A DNA stretch of 64,000 nt, from assembly GCA_018335195.1 (NCBI GenBank), contig JAGXKN010000010.1, positions 1-64,000 on the forward strand, written 5' to 3'. The notes beneath the pieces are model-generated. The model saw only the letters and a program-made list of their open reading frames with translations, was not told the DNA's origin and did not search any database. A program made the translations under genes and the position numbers. This DNA is from Desulfobacterales bacterium (GTDB lineage Bacteria > Desulfobacterota > Desulfobacteria > Desulfobacterales > Desulfosalsimonadaceae). Shown piece after piece: positions 1 through 8,685 of this stretch. Numbering within the stretch: the first letter of the stretch is position 1; each line of letters opens with the position of its first letter.

Positions 1-152
1 ATGGATCTGCCGGTTTTTTAATGGCAGTTATGTACAGCCAGGTCACATTTAATAAATATGCGGGATTGTGGGCGTTAAAAAGAGAAGAAAAGGCCAGGGC
101 CAAAAGGGATGCACAAAAAACGCCGGAGCAGACCAAACCGGGACGGCAATGA
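1..152 (+). CDS. Family 2 glycosyltransferase, C-terminal end (partial)
   Basis: An open frame enters from the left edge (codons begin at base 3) and stops with TGA at 150-152. It gives about 49 residues: a hydrophobic stretch with an F-NKYAGLWALKREEK pattern and then a polar Lys/Arg/Gln-rich tail. A 'F-KY--LW-L' ending is typical of WaaE/KdtX-like family 2 glycosyltransferases that decorate lipopolysaccharide core sugars, so I read this as the tail of such an enzyme. It lies 15 bases ahead of the next gene in the same direction, which suggests one envelope-glycan operon. The catalytic domain is outside the window, so the family call rests on the tail only. Confidence 0.5.
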   Translation, partial: GSAGFLMAVMYSQVTFNKYAGLWALKREEKARAKRDAQKTPEQTKPGRQ

Positions 153-167
153 TATAAGGGGTGATTG

Positions 168-1217
168 GTGCATCGTTATTTGATGTATGTCTCTCAGTTG
201 TACAGTCTTGGCATCCTGCGTCCCCTGCAGAAAGTGGTCGCAGAAAGGGGCGATCAGGCTGCTTGGTTTTTTGATCCGGGAATCGACGGCAGACGATGGC
301 TTTCACATGACGAAGTTTTGCTTCCGACTGTCGACGCCGTAAAAGACTACAACCCCGATGCCGTTTTTGTGCCGGGCAATGTTGTACCGGATTTTTTCCC
401 CGGCCTTCAAGTACAGGTGTTTCACGGGCTGGCAGATGATTCGGTAGGGAAAAAAGGTCATTACAGAATCCGGGGGTTTTTTGATCTTTACTGCACCCGT
501 GGAGCGGAAGAGACCCGTATTTTTCAGACAATGGCCCGGAAACACGGACATTTTGAAGTGGCCATGACCGGCTGGCCCAAGCTGGACCCGCTGTTTCAAA
601 ACCGGATAAAGGACCTTCGAAAAGAGATCAACACTGCCAAGCCGATCGTATTATACGCATCCACTTTCAGCCCTTCCATGACATCGGCCCCGTATTTGCC
701 CGAAAAGATCAGGCGCCTGTCGGAAAAAGGAACCTTTCATTGGCTGGTCACCCTGCACCCGAAGATGCCTGCCAAAATCGTGGATCAATATAGAAAGCTG
801 GCCGGTCCGAACCTGTCATTTTACGAAAGTCACGAGGAAATATGGCCGCTTTTAAAAACTGCGGATGTAATGCTTTGTGATACTTCGTCAATAATGTTGG
901 AGTTTATGCTGCTCGGTAAGCCGGTGGTTACTTATCGGACCAGTAATCCGGCCTCCTGCTTAATAGATGTACAAGATCCGGAGGAGATTGAAACGGCATT
1001 GATGCATGCACTGGAGCGTCCAAAGAAACTCATGGAGGCCATGCACGAATTTGTTCGCCGTCTTCATCCATACACCGACGGCCACAGCAGTGAACGCGTC
1101 CTTGCCGCCACAGACCGGCTGATGCTCGAAGGGGCCGCGGGTTTTAAAACCAAGCCGCTGAATTTGATCCGAAAGATCAAAATTCGAAAAAAGCTTGGTT
1201 ATTACCGGATATATTGA
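168..1217 (+). CDS. CDP-glycerol glycerophosphotransferase-like protein
   Basis: The roughly 349-residue protein resembles the TagB/TagF-type glycerophosphotransferase fold. Visible features are a VFHGLADD segment near residue 85, GWPKLDPLF near 135, a YASTFSP nucleotide-site strand near 165, LVTLHPK near 195 and a CDTSSIMLEF motif near 240, equivalent to the S-D-S-S-x-x-x-E/D-F signature of the family. The enzyme would transfer a glycerol-phosphate-like or related group onto a surface glycan on the cytoplasmic side of the membrane. GTG at 168 is preferred because an AAGGGG Shine-Dalgarno sits 7 bases upstream; TTG at 165 and ATG at 183 are alternatives. Neighbours are glycosyltransferases, which supports an LPS or capsule role. 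The exact substrate cannot be read from sequence. Confidence 0.7.
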   Translation: MHRYLMYVSQLYSLGILRPLQKVVAERGDQAAWFFDPGIDGRRWLSHDEVLLPTVDAVKDYNPDAVFVPGNVVPDFFPGLQVQVFHGLADDSVGKKGHYRIRGFFDLYCTRGAEETRIFQTMARKHGHFEVAMTGWPKLDPLFQNRIKDLRKEINTAKPIVLYASTFSPSMTSAPYLPEKIRRLSEKGTFHWLVTLHPKMPAKIVDQYRKLAGPNLSFYESHEEIWPLLKTADVMLCDTSSIMLEFMLLGKPVVTYRTSNPASCLIDVQDPEEIETALMHALERPKKLMEAMHEFVRRLHPYTDGHSSERVLAATDRLMLEGAAGFKTKPLNLIRKIKIRKKLGYYRIY

Positions 1218-1297
1218 TTTGCCCCGGCGCATTATGCGTTTTGCAGGTAAAATGCTGTTAAGAAAACAGCAGCGGGAACAATGCGGACCAGTGGCTT

Positions 1298-2398
1298 TCA
1301 GGCGGAGGTCATAAGATTTTCAAATAAGCTGCGGGTTTGTGTCACAGTTTGATCGATATGGAAATGATCCTGAATGCGCTGCCGGGCATTTGCTCCCATT
1401 CGCCTTTTTTCCTCAGGGTTCCTGTAAAGTTTCAGGATGGCCTCTGCAATCGCTCCGGCGTCTTCAGGCTTTATCACGATGCCGCTATGGCTGTTTGCAA
1501 CAAGTTCCGGCAGTCCTCCCACATTTGTTACAATCGGCGGGGTGGCATGGGCCATGGCTTCGATCACGGCACGGGACAATCCCTCTCTTTTCGTTGAAGG
1601 CATGACAAATGCGTCGCAGGCTACAAAAACGGCAGTAGTGTCCTGCCTGAATCCGGTCAGATGAATCCGGTCATGAAAAGGGCTTTGCGCGATTTTTTTT
1701 TGCAGTGATTTATCACCTGTCAGCCTGCCAAGCAAAAGAAAGTGGATTTTTGCATCACCAGGTAAATGGCGGGCTGCGTCAATAAGATAATCAAGGCCCT
1801 TGTGAGGTCTGTTTCGCCCTGCAAACCCCACCACAAATGCATCGTTCGGGATACTAAATTCATCGGCCAGATCGACCGGTGCGCTTTGGTACCAGGCAAG
1901 ATCGTGGCCCTTGTATATGGCCACCGCGCGCTCTGCAGAGATTTTCAATCCGGAAAATCGCATGTTAAGCAAGTGCTGGCGGACTGCTTTTGAAACGCAG
2001 ACGACCCGGTTGACGCGCGGATTTAAGTGTGTAGTCCATGAGGCAGGAGAAAGGAAGCTGATATTGCCGACTGTGCCCCTGTAAGTAATTATTTTATATT
2101 CTTTGTTCCCTCTTGTTGCCAGCAGGACATTTGAGGCCGCCTTGTTGTTAAAACAGTACAGGATATCATAGTGTCGCCCTTCAAGAATCCTTCGGATTCT
2201 TTTAATGGAGTTAATTGAAAACCTGCTTTTGACTGTCAATTCATGAATACAAAGGCCTGACTCCTTGAGACGATGAAAATATCGTCCTCTCGGATTGCAG
2301 GCAACTTCTATATCAACCCCGGCTTTATTTAAGCCTATAAAAAGCTCTGTTTCCGGAAGATCGCTTTGGTCTGTAAAACAAAGGACTCTGTATTGCAT
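1298..2398 (-). CDS. Glycosyltransferase family 4
   Basis: A 366-residue GT-B glycosyltransferase. The N-terminal half starts with a short beta strand (YRVLCFTDQ) and contains an FNNKAASNVLLATRG segment. The C-terminal half has the GFAGRNRPHKGLDYL strand-loop typical of GT4 around residue 195 and the E-x7-E nucleotide-sugar motif in KREGLSRAVIEAMA near 275, followed by NVGGLPELV. These enzymes transfer a sugar from a nucleotide donor onto a lipid-linked or LPS acceptor at the inner face of the cytoplasmic membrane. The gene converges on the upstream envelope gene, 80 bases apart. The acceptor and sugar are unknown. Confidence 0.85.
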   Translation of the reverse strand: MQYRVLCFTDQSDLPETELFIGLNKAGVDIEVACNPRGRYFHRLKESGLCIHELTVKSRFSINSIKRIRRILEGRHYDILYCFNNKAASNVLLATRGNKEYKIITYRGTVGNISFLSPASWTTHLNPRVNRVVCVSKAVRQHLLNMRFSGLKISAERAVAIYKGHDLAWYQSAPVDLADEFSIPNDAFVVGFAGRNRPHKGLDYLIDAARHLPGDAKIHFLLLGRLTGDKSLQKKIAQSPFHDRIHLTGFRQDTTAVFVACDAFVMPSTKREGLSRAVIEAMAHATPPIVTNVGGLPELVANSHSGIVIKPEDAGAIAEAILKLYRNPEEKRRMGANARQRIQDHFHIDQTVTQTRSLFENLMTSA

Positions 2399-2728
2399 TG
2401 TACTGTCTCTTAGTATTTTGTTGGCATGACAGAAAAATAGGCTTCCTGCTGTTTTTTTGATCCTTATCTCTTTTCAACGAGTGATCCGGTCTGAAAGCTC
2501 AGTTTTATAGCCATGCAGGATTTTTACAGGCCCGGTCGGTCTTTGGGTTTAACAGCCTATCCGAGCCGGGCATGTCTCGGAGCTTCTATTTGTAGTTTTT
2601 TGTACTGAAAAACTCAACAACTTTATTGGATATTGATAATTCTTGACAGTTGCGGCACAATCGGAGAAATTACAGGGTTATGTGAAATAAATAACCTGAG
2701 GAATAAGAAGAAAAAGGACTTTTGGCAG
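2399..2728. other. Intergenic region between divergent GT4 and aminotransferase genes
   Basis: This 330-base stretch is AT-richer than its flanks and has no convincing coding frame. A TTGACA hexamer at 2643-2648 could be the -35 element of the aminotransferase promoter, but the matching -10 is poor. A loose inverted repeat of GCCCGG/CCGGGC type lies at about 2530-2570 with no T-run. Nothing more can be supported. Confidence 0.4.
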
Positions 2729-4042
2729 ATGAATCCCATTGCTGAGCAGTTAAACGAGGTGATCTACCGGGGCAATGCCCATGTGGCGGAAATGCTCTCT
2801 GAGGTGGGCAGGAACCTGTTTTTCCCCAAGGGCATATTGTCCCAGAGTGCCGAGGCAAAGGAAAAGGCCACCCGGCTCAATGCCACCATCGGCATTGCCA
2901 GGGAAGGCGACCGGGCCATGGTGCTGCCCTCGGTGATGCAGTCCGTTGCCGGCCTGGAACCCGAGGAATCGCTGACTTATGCACCTTCATACGGGATCCC
3001 GGAACTGCGGCGAAAGTGGCAGAGCCTGCTGTATGAAAAAAATCCCTCCCTGGGGGGCAAGACGGTCAGTCTGCCCGTGGTCACCAACGGGATCACGCAT
3101 GCCATCAGCATATTTGCCGATGTCTGGACCGACCCCGGGGACGTGGTCATCCTGCCGGACATGATGTGGGGCAATTACAACATGATCTTCAATGTCCGCA
3201 AGCAGGTCCGGCTCAGCCATTACCCGATTTTTACGGAAACCGGGGGATACAACGTGGAAGGCTTGGCTGACTGTGTGAAAAAAGCGGCTGAAAAAAATCG
3301 CAAGGTTGTTGTGCTGCTCAATTTTCCGCATAATCCCACGGGCTATACCGTCACCGATTCCGAGGCCGACCGGATCGTGGAAGTGCTCACCGAGGTGGCC
3401 GAAGCCGGCACCAATGTGATCGCGGTCTGTGATGACGCATATTTCGGGCTGTTTTACGAACCGGGAATTCTGACCGAATCAGTATTTTCCCGGCTGTGCG
3501 AAAATTGTTCCCGGCTGCTGGCAGTCAAGCTCGACGGGGCCACCAAGGAAAATTACGTGTGGGGCCTGCGCGTGGGATTTATTACCTATGGGGCGTTTAT
3601 TGAGGGCGATGCTGCGCCCGTATATGATGCACTGGAGCGCAAGACCGCCGGGTGCGTGCGCGGCAATATCTCCAACAGCTCGCACCTGGGACAGTCTATC
3701 GTGTTAAAGTCCCTGCGGGATGAAAATTACCAGGAAGAAAAGCGATCCAAGTACGATCTTTTAAAGTCCCGGGCCGAAACCGTCAAGTCCGTGCTCGCAG
3801 ATCCCAGGTATGCCGATGCCTGGGATGTCTACCCGTTTAACTCCGGTTATTTCATGTGTATCCGGCTCAAGTCCGTGAAAGCGGAAAAACTCCGGGTGCA
3901 CCTGCTGGAGAAATACGGGGTGGGTCTGATCGCCCTGGGCGAGCATGATCTGCGGGTGGCCTTTTCGTGCCTGGAACAAAGCGATATCCAAACCCTGTTT
4001 GATCTCGTCTACCAAGGGGTGCAGGACCTGAGCCAGGCCTGA
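2729..4042 (+). CDS. PLP-dependent class I/II aminotransferase
   Basis: A 437-residue fold-type I aminotransferase. Visible landmarks are the substrate/cofactor segment YAPSYGIPELRRKW near residue 90, an NFPHNPTGY motif near 205 (the Asn and Pro that contact PLP), a CDDAYFG strand near 240 and the likely Schiff-base lysine in LDGATKENYVWGLR near 275, with a downstream Arg-containing C-terminal domain. It would move an amino group between an amino acid and 2-oxoglutarate or a related keto acid in the cytoplasm. ATG at 2729 is chosen over an upstream TTG at 2633 because an AAAGGA lies 10 bases before it and the homologous region begins just after. It is followed 43 bases later by the chloride transporter gene. 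Substrate not predictable. Confidence 0.85.
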   Translation: MNPIAEQLNEVIYRGNAHVAEMLSEVGRNLFFPKGILSQSAEAKEKATRLNATIGIAREGDRAMVLPSVMQSVAGLEPEESLTYAPSYGIPELRRKWQSLLYEKNPSLGGKTVSLPVVTNGITHAISIFADVWTDPGDVVILPDMMWGNYNMIFNVRKQVRLSHYPIFTETGGYNVEGLADCVKKAAEKNRKVVVLLNFPHNPTGYTVTDSEADRIVEVLTEVAEAGTNVIAVCDDAYFGLFYEPGILTESVFSRLCENCSRLLAVKLDGATKENYVWGLRVGFITYGAFIEGDAAPVYDALERKTAGCVRGNISNSSHLGQSIVLKSLRDENYQEEKRSKYDLLKSRAETVKSVLADPRYADAWDVYPFNSGYFMCIRLKSVKAEKLRVHLLEKYGVGLIALGEHDLRVAFSCLEQSDIQTLFDLVYQGVQDLSQA

Positions 4043-4085
4043 GATAACCCGGGCACATGGCCGGAAACAAGACATCGGGGCGTAC

Positions 4086-5915
4086 ATGGACCGTATCAAG
4101 CAACTGCCGGTGCTCGTAAAACAGCGCATTCGTACGGTCAACCTTGCCCGGGCGGGCAAATGGAGCTTTTTTTTCGTGCTCATCGGTGTTATCGCGGGCA
4201 CAGGTTCGGTGATTTTCCAGTATCTCTGCCAGCTCGGGGCGCACGTGTTCATGGACTGGATGGCGGGCTACCGGCCGCCCGCACCGGCGGGCGAGCACCA
4301 CATCCTCCCGCCCACGGCCACGGAGTTCAGCCGCTGGGTGCTGCTGTTTCTGCCGGCAGCCGGCGGGCTGCTCAGCGGCTGGCTGGTTTACCATTTTGCC
4401 CCGGAAGCCGAGGGTCACGGCACGGATGCCGCAATTGACGCATATCATCAAAGTGGCGGGTTTATGCGGTCCCGGGTGCCGGTTATCAAAACCCTGGCCT
4501 CGGCCATCACTCTGTCCACCGGCGGCTCCGGGGGAAGGGAAGGGCCGATTGCCCAGATCGGCGCAGGATTCGGTTCTTTTCTGGCCACCCGCCTCAAGCT
4601 CTCCGAGCGGGAACGACGGATCATGCTGGCAGCCGGCATCGGCGCAGGCGTGGGCAGTATATTCCGCGCGCCGCTGGCAGGCGCACTGTTTGCCTCCGAG
4701 GTGCTCTACAGCGATCCGGATTTTGAATCCGAGGTCATTATTCCCGCCGGGATTTCCTCTGTGGTGGCCTATTGCCTTTTCAGCCTGGTCTTTGGCTGGG
4801 GCACGCTGTTTGATTCCCCGGAGTTTAAGTTCCAAAACCCGCTGGAGCTCGGGCCCTATATTGTATTGGCCCTGGTGCTGGCCGGGCTGAGCTATTTTTA
4901 TGTGAAATCCTTTTACGGCGTCGGCGACCTGTTCCGGGCCATTAAGATCCCCAATCATTTCAAGCCGGCCATCGGCGGCATGCTCACGGGAATGATCGGC
5001 TTTTACCTGCCCACCACCCTGGCTTTCGGCTATGGATATGCCCAGCAGGCCATTTTCAATGAACTGGCCATATCCGTGTTGCTGGCCCTGGCCCTGGGCA
5101 AAATTCTGACCACTTCGTTTACCATCAGTTCGGGCGGCAGCGGTGGTGTTTTCGGGCCGTCGGTGGTCATCGGCGGCGCCATGGGCGGGGTGATCGGAAA
5201 GCTGTTCCACCAGTTCATCCCCGGCATTGTCGCCAACCCTGGCGCCTTCGTTGTGGTCGGCATGGCCGGCTTTTTCACGGCCGTATCCAATGCGCCCATT
5301 TCCACGATCATTTTTGTCAGCGAGATGACCAATTCATACGAGCTGCTGCTGCCCAGCCTGTTTGTTTGTTCCATCTGCTATGTGACTTCCCGCCGCTGGG
5401 GGATTTACCGGAGGCAGGTCAAAAACCGGGTGGCCTCCCCGGCCCATGCCGGGGAGTTCATGGTGGACGTGCTGCAGATGATGAAGGTTCAGGACCTGAT
5501 GCACCTGGTGCACAAGGTGGAGTCCATCCCCGAGCACATGCCTTTCCGGGAGTTCAAGCTGTTTTTCTCCCGGACCAAGCAGCACTATTTTCCGGTCATG
5601 GATGAAGACGGCCGCATGGTGGGGATTTTTTCCAGCACCGACGTGCGGGGGGTCCTTTTTGCCCCGGATATTGAGCAGCTGGTGGTGATGCGCGACATTG
5701 CCACCACAGAGGTGGTTTCCACCACGGCATCCGAGGATTTGAATGTCGTGCTCCAGAAAATGACCACCAAGAATATTGACAGCCTGCCTGTGGTATCTGA
5801 AGATGACGAGCGGGTACTGCTGGGCATGCTCGACCGCCGGGACCTGATTGCATTTTACAACCGCCAGATCCAGCGCCTCCGGGCAGGCGAATTGGCCTCG
5901 CAGGCCGCGGCCTAA
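4086..5915 (+). CDS. ClC family chloride transporter with C-terminal CBS pair
   Basis: A 609-residue integral membrane protein of the ClC family. The three anion-pathway signatures are present: a GSGGREGP motif near residue 145, whose Glu is the gating/proton-coupling residue, a GSGGVFGPS motif near 350, and a late hydrophobic helix region. About ten hydrophobic helices fill residues 20-440. Two CBS domains follow at about 470-595 (starting at KVQDLMHL and IATTEVVS), a nucleotide-sensing module common in bacterial ClCs. It would exchange Cl- for protons, or act as a channel, in the cytoplasmic membrane. It lies 43 bases downstream of the aminotransferase and converges on truA 7 bases away. 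Confidence 0.93.
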   Translation: MDRIKQLPVLVKQRIRTVNLARAGKWSFFFVLIGVIAGTGSVIFQYLCQLGAHVFMDWMAGYRPPAPAGEHHILPPTATEFSRWVLLFLPAAGGLLSGWLVYHFAPEAEGHGTDAAIDAYHQSGGFMRSRVPVIKTLASAITLSTGGSGGREGPIAQIGAGFGSFLATRLKLSERERRIMLAAGIGAGVGSIFRAPLAGALFASEVLYSDPDFESEVIIPAGISSVVAYCLFSLVFGWGTLFDSPEFKFQNPLELGPYIVLALVLAGLSYFYVKSFYGVGDLFRAIKIPNHFKPAIGGMLTGMIGFYLPTTLAFGYGYAQQAIFNELAISVLLALALGKILTTSFTISSGGSGGVFGPSVVIGGAMGGVIGKLFHQFIPGIVANPGAFVVVGMAGFFTAVSNAPISTIIFVSEMTNSYELLLPSLFVCSICYVTSRRWGIYRRQVKNRVASPAHAGEFMVDVLQMMKVQDLMHLVHKVESIPEHMPFREFKLFFSRTKQHYFPVMDEDGRMVGIFSSTDVRGVLFAPDIEQLVVMRDIATTEVVSTTASEDLNVVLQKMTTKNIDSLPVVSEDDERVLLGMLDRRDLIAFYNRQIQRLRAGELASQAAA

Positions 5916-5922
5916 ACGGCTC

Positions 5923-6663
5923 TCAGTAGGTCACGGATACCAGGAACAACCCGTGGGGCGGAGCGGTGGCAGCAGCCTGGCTCCGGTCCAGCGAATCCCG
6001 TATGGTGGCAAAATCGGCCGGAGTGATTTTGCAGCGGCCAACTGCGACCAGTGTGCCCACGATGTTTCGCACCATGTAGCGCAGAAATCCGTTGGCAGTG
6101 ATTTCAAAGGTCAGATGCGGGCCGTGTTCATCGGACATAATGCGGGCCGCGGATACCGTGCGGATGGAATCGGACCGGGGGCTTCCGGTGTTTTCAAACG
6201 CGGAAAAGTCGTGGGTGCCCACAAGAGCCTCTGCCGCCTGCTGCATGGCGCCGACATACAGCCTGTTTTTGATATGCCAGGCATACTGCCGCCCGATGGC
6301 CGCGGGCAGATCCCGGTTTAGGATGTAATAGCAATAGGTCTTTTCCCGGGCGTCGTATCTGGCATGGAAGGACTCGTCTGCCGGCTGACAGGAATGGATG
6401 ACGATGTCTGCGGGCAGCAGGCTGTTTAACCCGGAGAAAAAATCATCTGTCGTAAGGCGGGTTTTGCAGCGGAAATGGGCGGTCTGCCCCAGGGCGTGCA
6501 CACCGGCATCGGTGCGGCCCGAGGCGGTGACCCGGATGTTTTGCCGGGTCATTTGAAATACGGCCGCCTCGAGGGCCCCCTGGATCGTGCGGCCGGATTT
6601 CTGGATCTGCCAGCCGTTGAAATCCGTGCCGTCGTATTCGATAATGAGTTTGAAGTTTTTCAT
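5923..6663 (-). CDS. truA: tRNA pseudouridine(38-40) synthase TruA
   Basis: A 246-residue protein of normal length for TruA, which isomerises uridines 38, 39 and 40 in the tRNA anticodon stem-loop. The start MKNFKLIIEYDGTDFNGWQ is canonical. The catalytic Asp lies in the GRTDAGVHALGQ motif near residue 50, and the C-terminal segment FLRYMVRNIVGTLVAVG is the conserved RNA-binding/dimer helix of the family. I chose ATG at 6663 because the conserved family start begins there; a longer frame to 6699 adds an unconserved leader. Divergent from argJ. Confidence 0.95.
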   Translation of the reverse strand: MKNFKLIIEYDGTDFNGWQIQKSGRTIQGALEAAVFQMTRQNIRVTASGRTDAGVHALGQTAHFRCKTRLTTDDFFSGLNSLLPADIVIHSCQPADESFHARYDAREKTYCYYILNRDLPAAIGRQYAWHIKNRLYVGAMQQAAEALVGTHDFSAFENTGSPRSDSIRTVSAARIMSDEHGPHLTFEITANGFLRYMVRNIVGTLVAVGRCKITPADFATIRDSLDRSQAAATAPPHGLFLVSVTY

Positions 6664-6723
6664 GGTTTGTTGTGTAATGTGTATGAATGCCAATTGCAAT
6701 AGCTATACAGGAGAAACTTGAAC

Positions 6724-7896
6724 ATGGCCAAGGGATTTCAGGCCGCGGCGGTTTCAGCCGGGATCAAGAAAAACGGGAAAAAGGACCTGGCATTGATCGT
6801 ATCAGATGCGCCCGCCGCGGTTGCCGGCGTGTTTACCAGGAACCGGGTTCAGGCCGCACCTGTGGTCCTCGACAGACAGCGCCTGGCCGGAGGTACATGC
6901 AGGGCAATCATTGCCAACAGCGGCAATGCCAACTGCGCCACAAAGCAGCAAGGCATAGCAGATGCCGTTGCCATGACCCGCTCGGTTTCAGATGCTCTGG
7001 AGGCGGATCCGCAGCACGTGATGGCGGCTTCCACCGGGGTCATCGGCGTGCCGCTGCCCGTGGATAAAATTCTCTCCGCAGTGCCGGACCTGGTGGCGGC
7101 ACTGGACCCGGACGGATTTGCGGATGCGGCAGAAGGCATCATGACCACGGACACAAAAGCCAAGCTGGTCCGCAGACAGGAGAAAATTGACGGCCAAAGC
7201 TTTCAGATCACCGCCATGGCCAAGGGCGCCGGCATGATCCGCCCGGACATGGCCACCATGCTCTGTTTTGTGTGCACCGACATTGACATGGATGCCCCGT
7301 CCTTGCAGCAGGCCCTGGCTTATGCCAATGAACGCTCGTTTAACCGCATTACCATTGACGGGGATACCAGCACCAATGACACGGTACTGGTCATGGCAAA
7401 CGGCCGTTCCGGGGCCGCGGCTCGAACCCCGGAGCAGAAGGATGTATTCTCGGGCCTGCTTGCAGGGGGTCTTGAAGAACTGGCCAGAAAGATTGTGGCT
7501 GACGGGGAGGGGGCCACCAAGTGCGTGGAAATCGCGGTTATCAATGCGCATAATGAAAAAGCCGCCCGGCAGGCGGCTGATACCGTGGCCAATTCGAACC
7601 TGGTCAAGACCGCCTTTTACGGCGAGGATGCCAACTGGGGGCGCATTCTGGCGGCACTGGGCCGGGCCGGGGTGGAATTTGACCCGGAGCGGGTGGACAT
7701 CTGGTTCGGAGATGTGCGCATGGTGGAAAACGGGGCCGGCTGCGGCGACCAGACCGAGGCCGCGGCCACGCAAGTGCTGCGGAACGAGGAATTTTCCGTT
7801 TTTATTGACCTGAAGTCCGGGACCGCACGGGCATCGGTGCTGACCTGCGATTTTTCCGTCGACTACGTGAAGATCAACGCCGACTACCGGAGTTGA
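6724..7896 (+). CDS. argJ: Bifunctional ornithine acetyltransferase/N-acetylglutamate synthase ArgJ
   Basis: A 390-residue ArgJ. The family transfers the acetyl group from N-acetylornithine to glutamate in the arginine cycle; bifunctional members can also use acetyl-CoA. The precursor is autocatalytically cleaved before a conserved Thr, seen here in MAASTGVIGVPLP near residue 100; the downstream KGAGMIRPDMATML and EDANWGRILAALGRAG segments are also family-typical. ATG at 6724 is preferred: AGGAG lies 10 bases upstream, while the TTG at 6718 is only 4 bases from it. It is a dispersed arginine gene, with no other arg genes in the window. The stop is 2 bases ahead of the next gene's ATG, so the two are co-transcribed. 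Confidence 0.95.
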   Translation: MAKGFQAAAVSAGIKKNGKKDLALIVSDAPAAVAGVFTRNRVQAAPVVLDRQRLAGGTCRAIIANSGNANCATKQQGIADAVAMTRSVSDALEADPQHVMAASTGVIGVPLPVDKILSAVPDLVAALDPDGFADAAEGIMTTDTKAKLVRRQEKIDGQSFQITAMAKGAGMIRPDMATMLCFVCTDIDMDAPSLQQALAYANERSFNRITIDGDTSTNDTVLVMANGRSGAAARTPEQKDVFSGLLAGGLEELARKIVADGEGATKCVEIAVINAHNEKAARQAADTVANSNLVKTAFYGEDANWGRILAALGRAGVEFDPERVDIWFGDVRMVENGAGCGDQTEAAATQVLRNEEFSVFIDLKSGTARASVLTCDFSVDYVKINADYRS

Positions 7897-7898
7897 TC

Positions 7899-8621
7899 AT
7901 GGCGGAGTCCGGCAACAGGCAAATACGTTTGCAGAAGTTTCTGGCAGAAGCGGGCGTATGCTCCCGCCGTAAGGGGGAGGATTACATCCGGCAGGGGCTG
8001 GTCCGGGTAAACGGGGAAACGGTCACCAGGCTCGGCACCACGGTGGACCCGGAAACAGACCGGGTGGAGGTTTCCGGCAGGCCGGTTTACCCGCCCCGGA
8101 AGGAAGTCTATATCATGCTTCACAAGCCGGCTGGCTATCTTTCCACCTGCAGCCAGCCGGGCAGAAAAATCGTGCTGGACCTGGTGGACACCGACCAGCG
8201 GGTTTTCCCGGTGGGCCGTCTGGACAAGGATTCCACAGGGCTGCTGCTGCTGACCTCCGACGGCCGGATCCATCACCGCCTGGCCCATCCTTCGTTTGAC
8301 CATGAAAAGCAATATATCGTCACCGTGGGCCGGTCCATTGCCGATGCAGACCTGGAAAAGCTGGAAAGCGGGGTGGCGCTTTCAGACGGCATGACCCGTC
8401 CGGCAACCATTTTGCGCCGGTCCAAAACCGCCTTTTCCATTATCCTGCAGGAGGGCCGCAACCGCCAGATCCGGCGGATGGCCGAGGCCCTGGGATACGC
8501 GGTAAAATCCCTGCACCGGGTCCGCATGGGCCCGCTGTACCTAAAGGACCTGCCGGCCGGCAGGTGGCGTCATCTCACGGCTGCAGAGCAGCGGGAACTG
8601 CTAAGGTCCTGCGGACTGTAG
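7899..8621 (+). CDS. rRNA pseudouridine synthase, RsuA/RluB family
   Basis: A 240-residue protein with an N-terminal S4 RNA-binding domain (QIRLQKFLAEAGVCSRRKGE, residues about 8-65) and a pseudouridine synthase domain. The catalytic Asp is in the VGRLDKDSTGLLLLT motif near residue 107, and the EGRNRQIRRMAEALG signature near 190 is diagnostic for the RsuA/RluB/RluE/RluF branch. It modifies a uridine in 16S or 23S rRNA; RluB-like activity on 23S is the more usual annotation for this length and architecture. ATG at 7899 lies directly after the argJ stop, an in-line operon arrangement. Confidence 0.9.
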   Translation: MAESGNRQIRLQKFLAEAGVCSRRKGEDYIRQGLVRVNGETVTRLGTTVDPETDRVEVSGRPVYPPRKEVYIMLHKPAGYLSTCSQPGRKIVLDLVDTDQRVFPVGRLDKDSTGLLLLTSDGRIHHRLAHPSFDHEKQYIVTVGRSIADADLEKLESGVALSDGMTRPATILRRSKTAFSIILQEGRNRQIRRMAEALGYAVKSLHRVRMGPLYLKDLPAGRWRHLTAAEQRELLRSCGL

Positions 8622-8643
8622 TCAGTGGTCAGTTATCGGTGGA

Positions 8644-8685
8644 CCGACCACCGACCACCGACCACCGACTACCGACTACTGCCTA
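8644..8685. repeat. Degenerate 7-bp tandem repeat
   Basis: Three exact CCGACCA units (8644-8664) are followed by two CCGACTA units (8665-8678) and a decayed CTGCCTA (8679-8685). The last unit overlaps the stop codon of phoU on the minus strand. The array lies between the convergent 3' ends of the pseudouridine synthase gene and phoU. Confidence 0.8.

Noticed and set aside
3867-5210. A 447-codon minus-strand open frame across the aminotransferase and chloride transporter genes
   Set aside because: Antisense shadow of two real genes; low-complexity Gly/Arg/Gln-rich translation.
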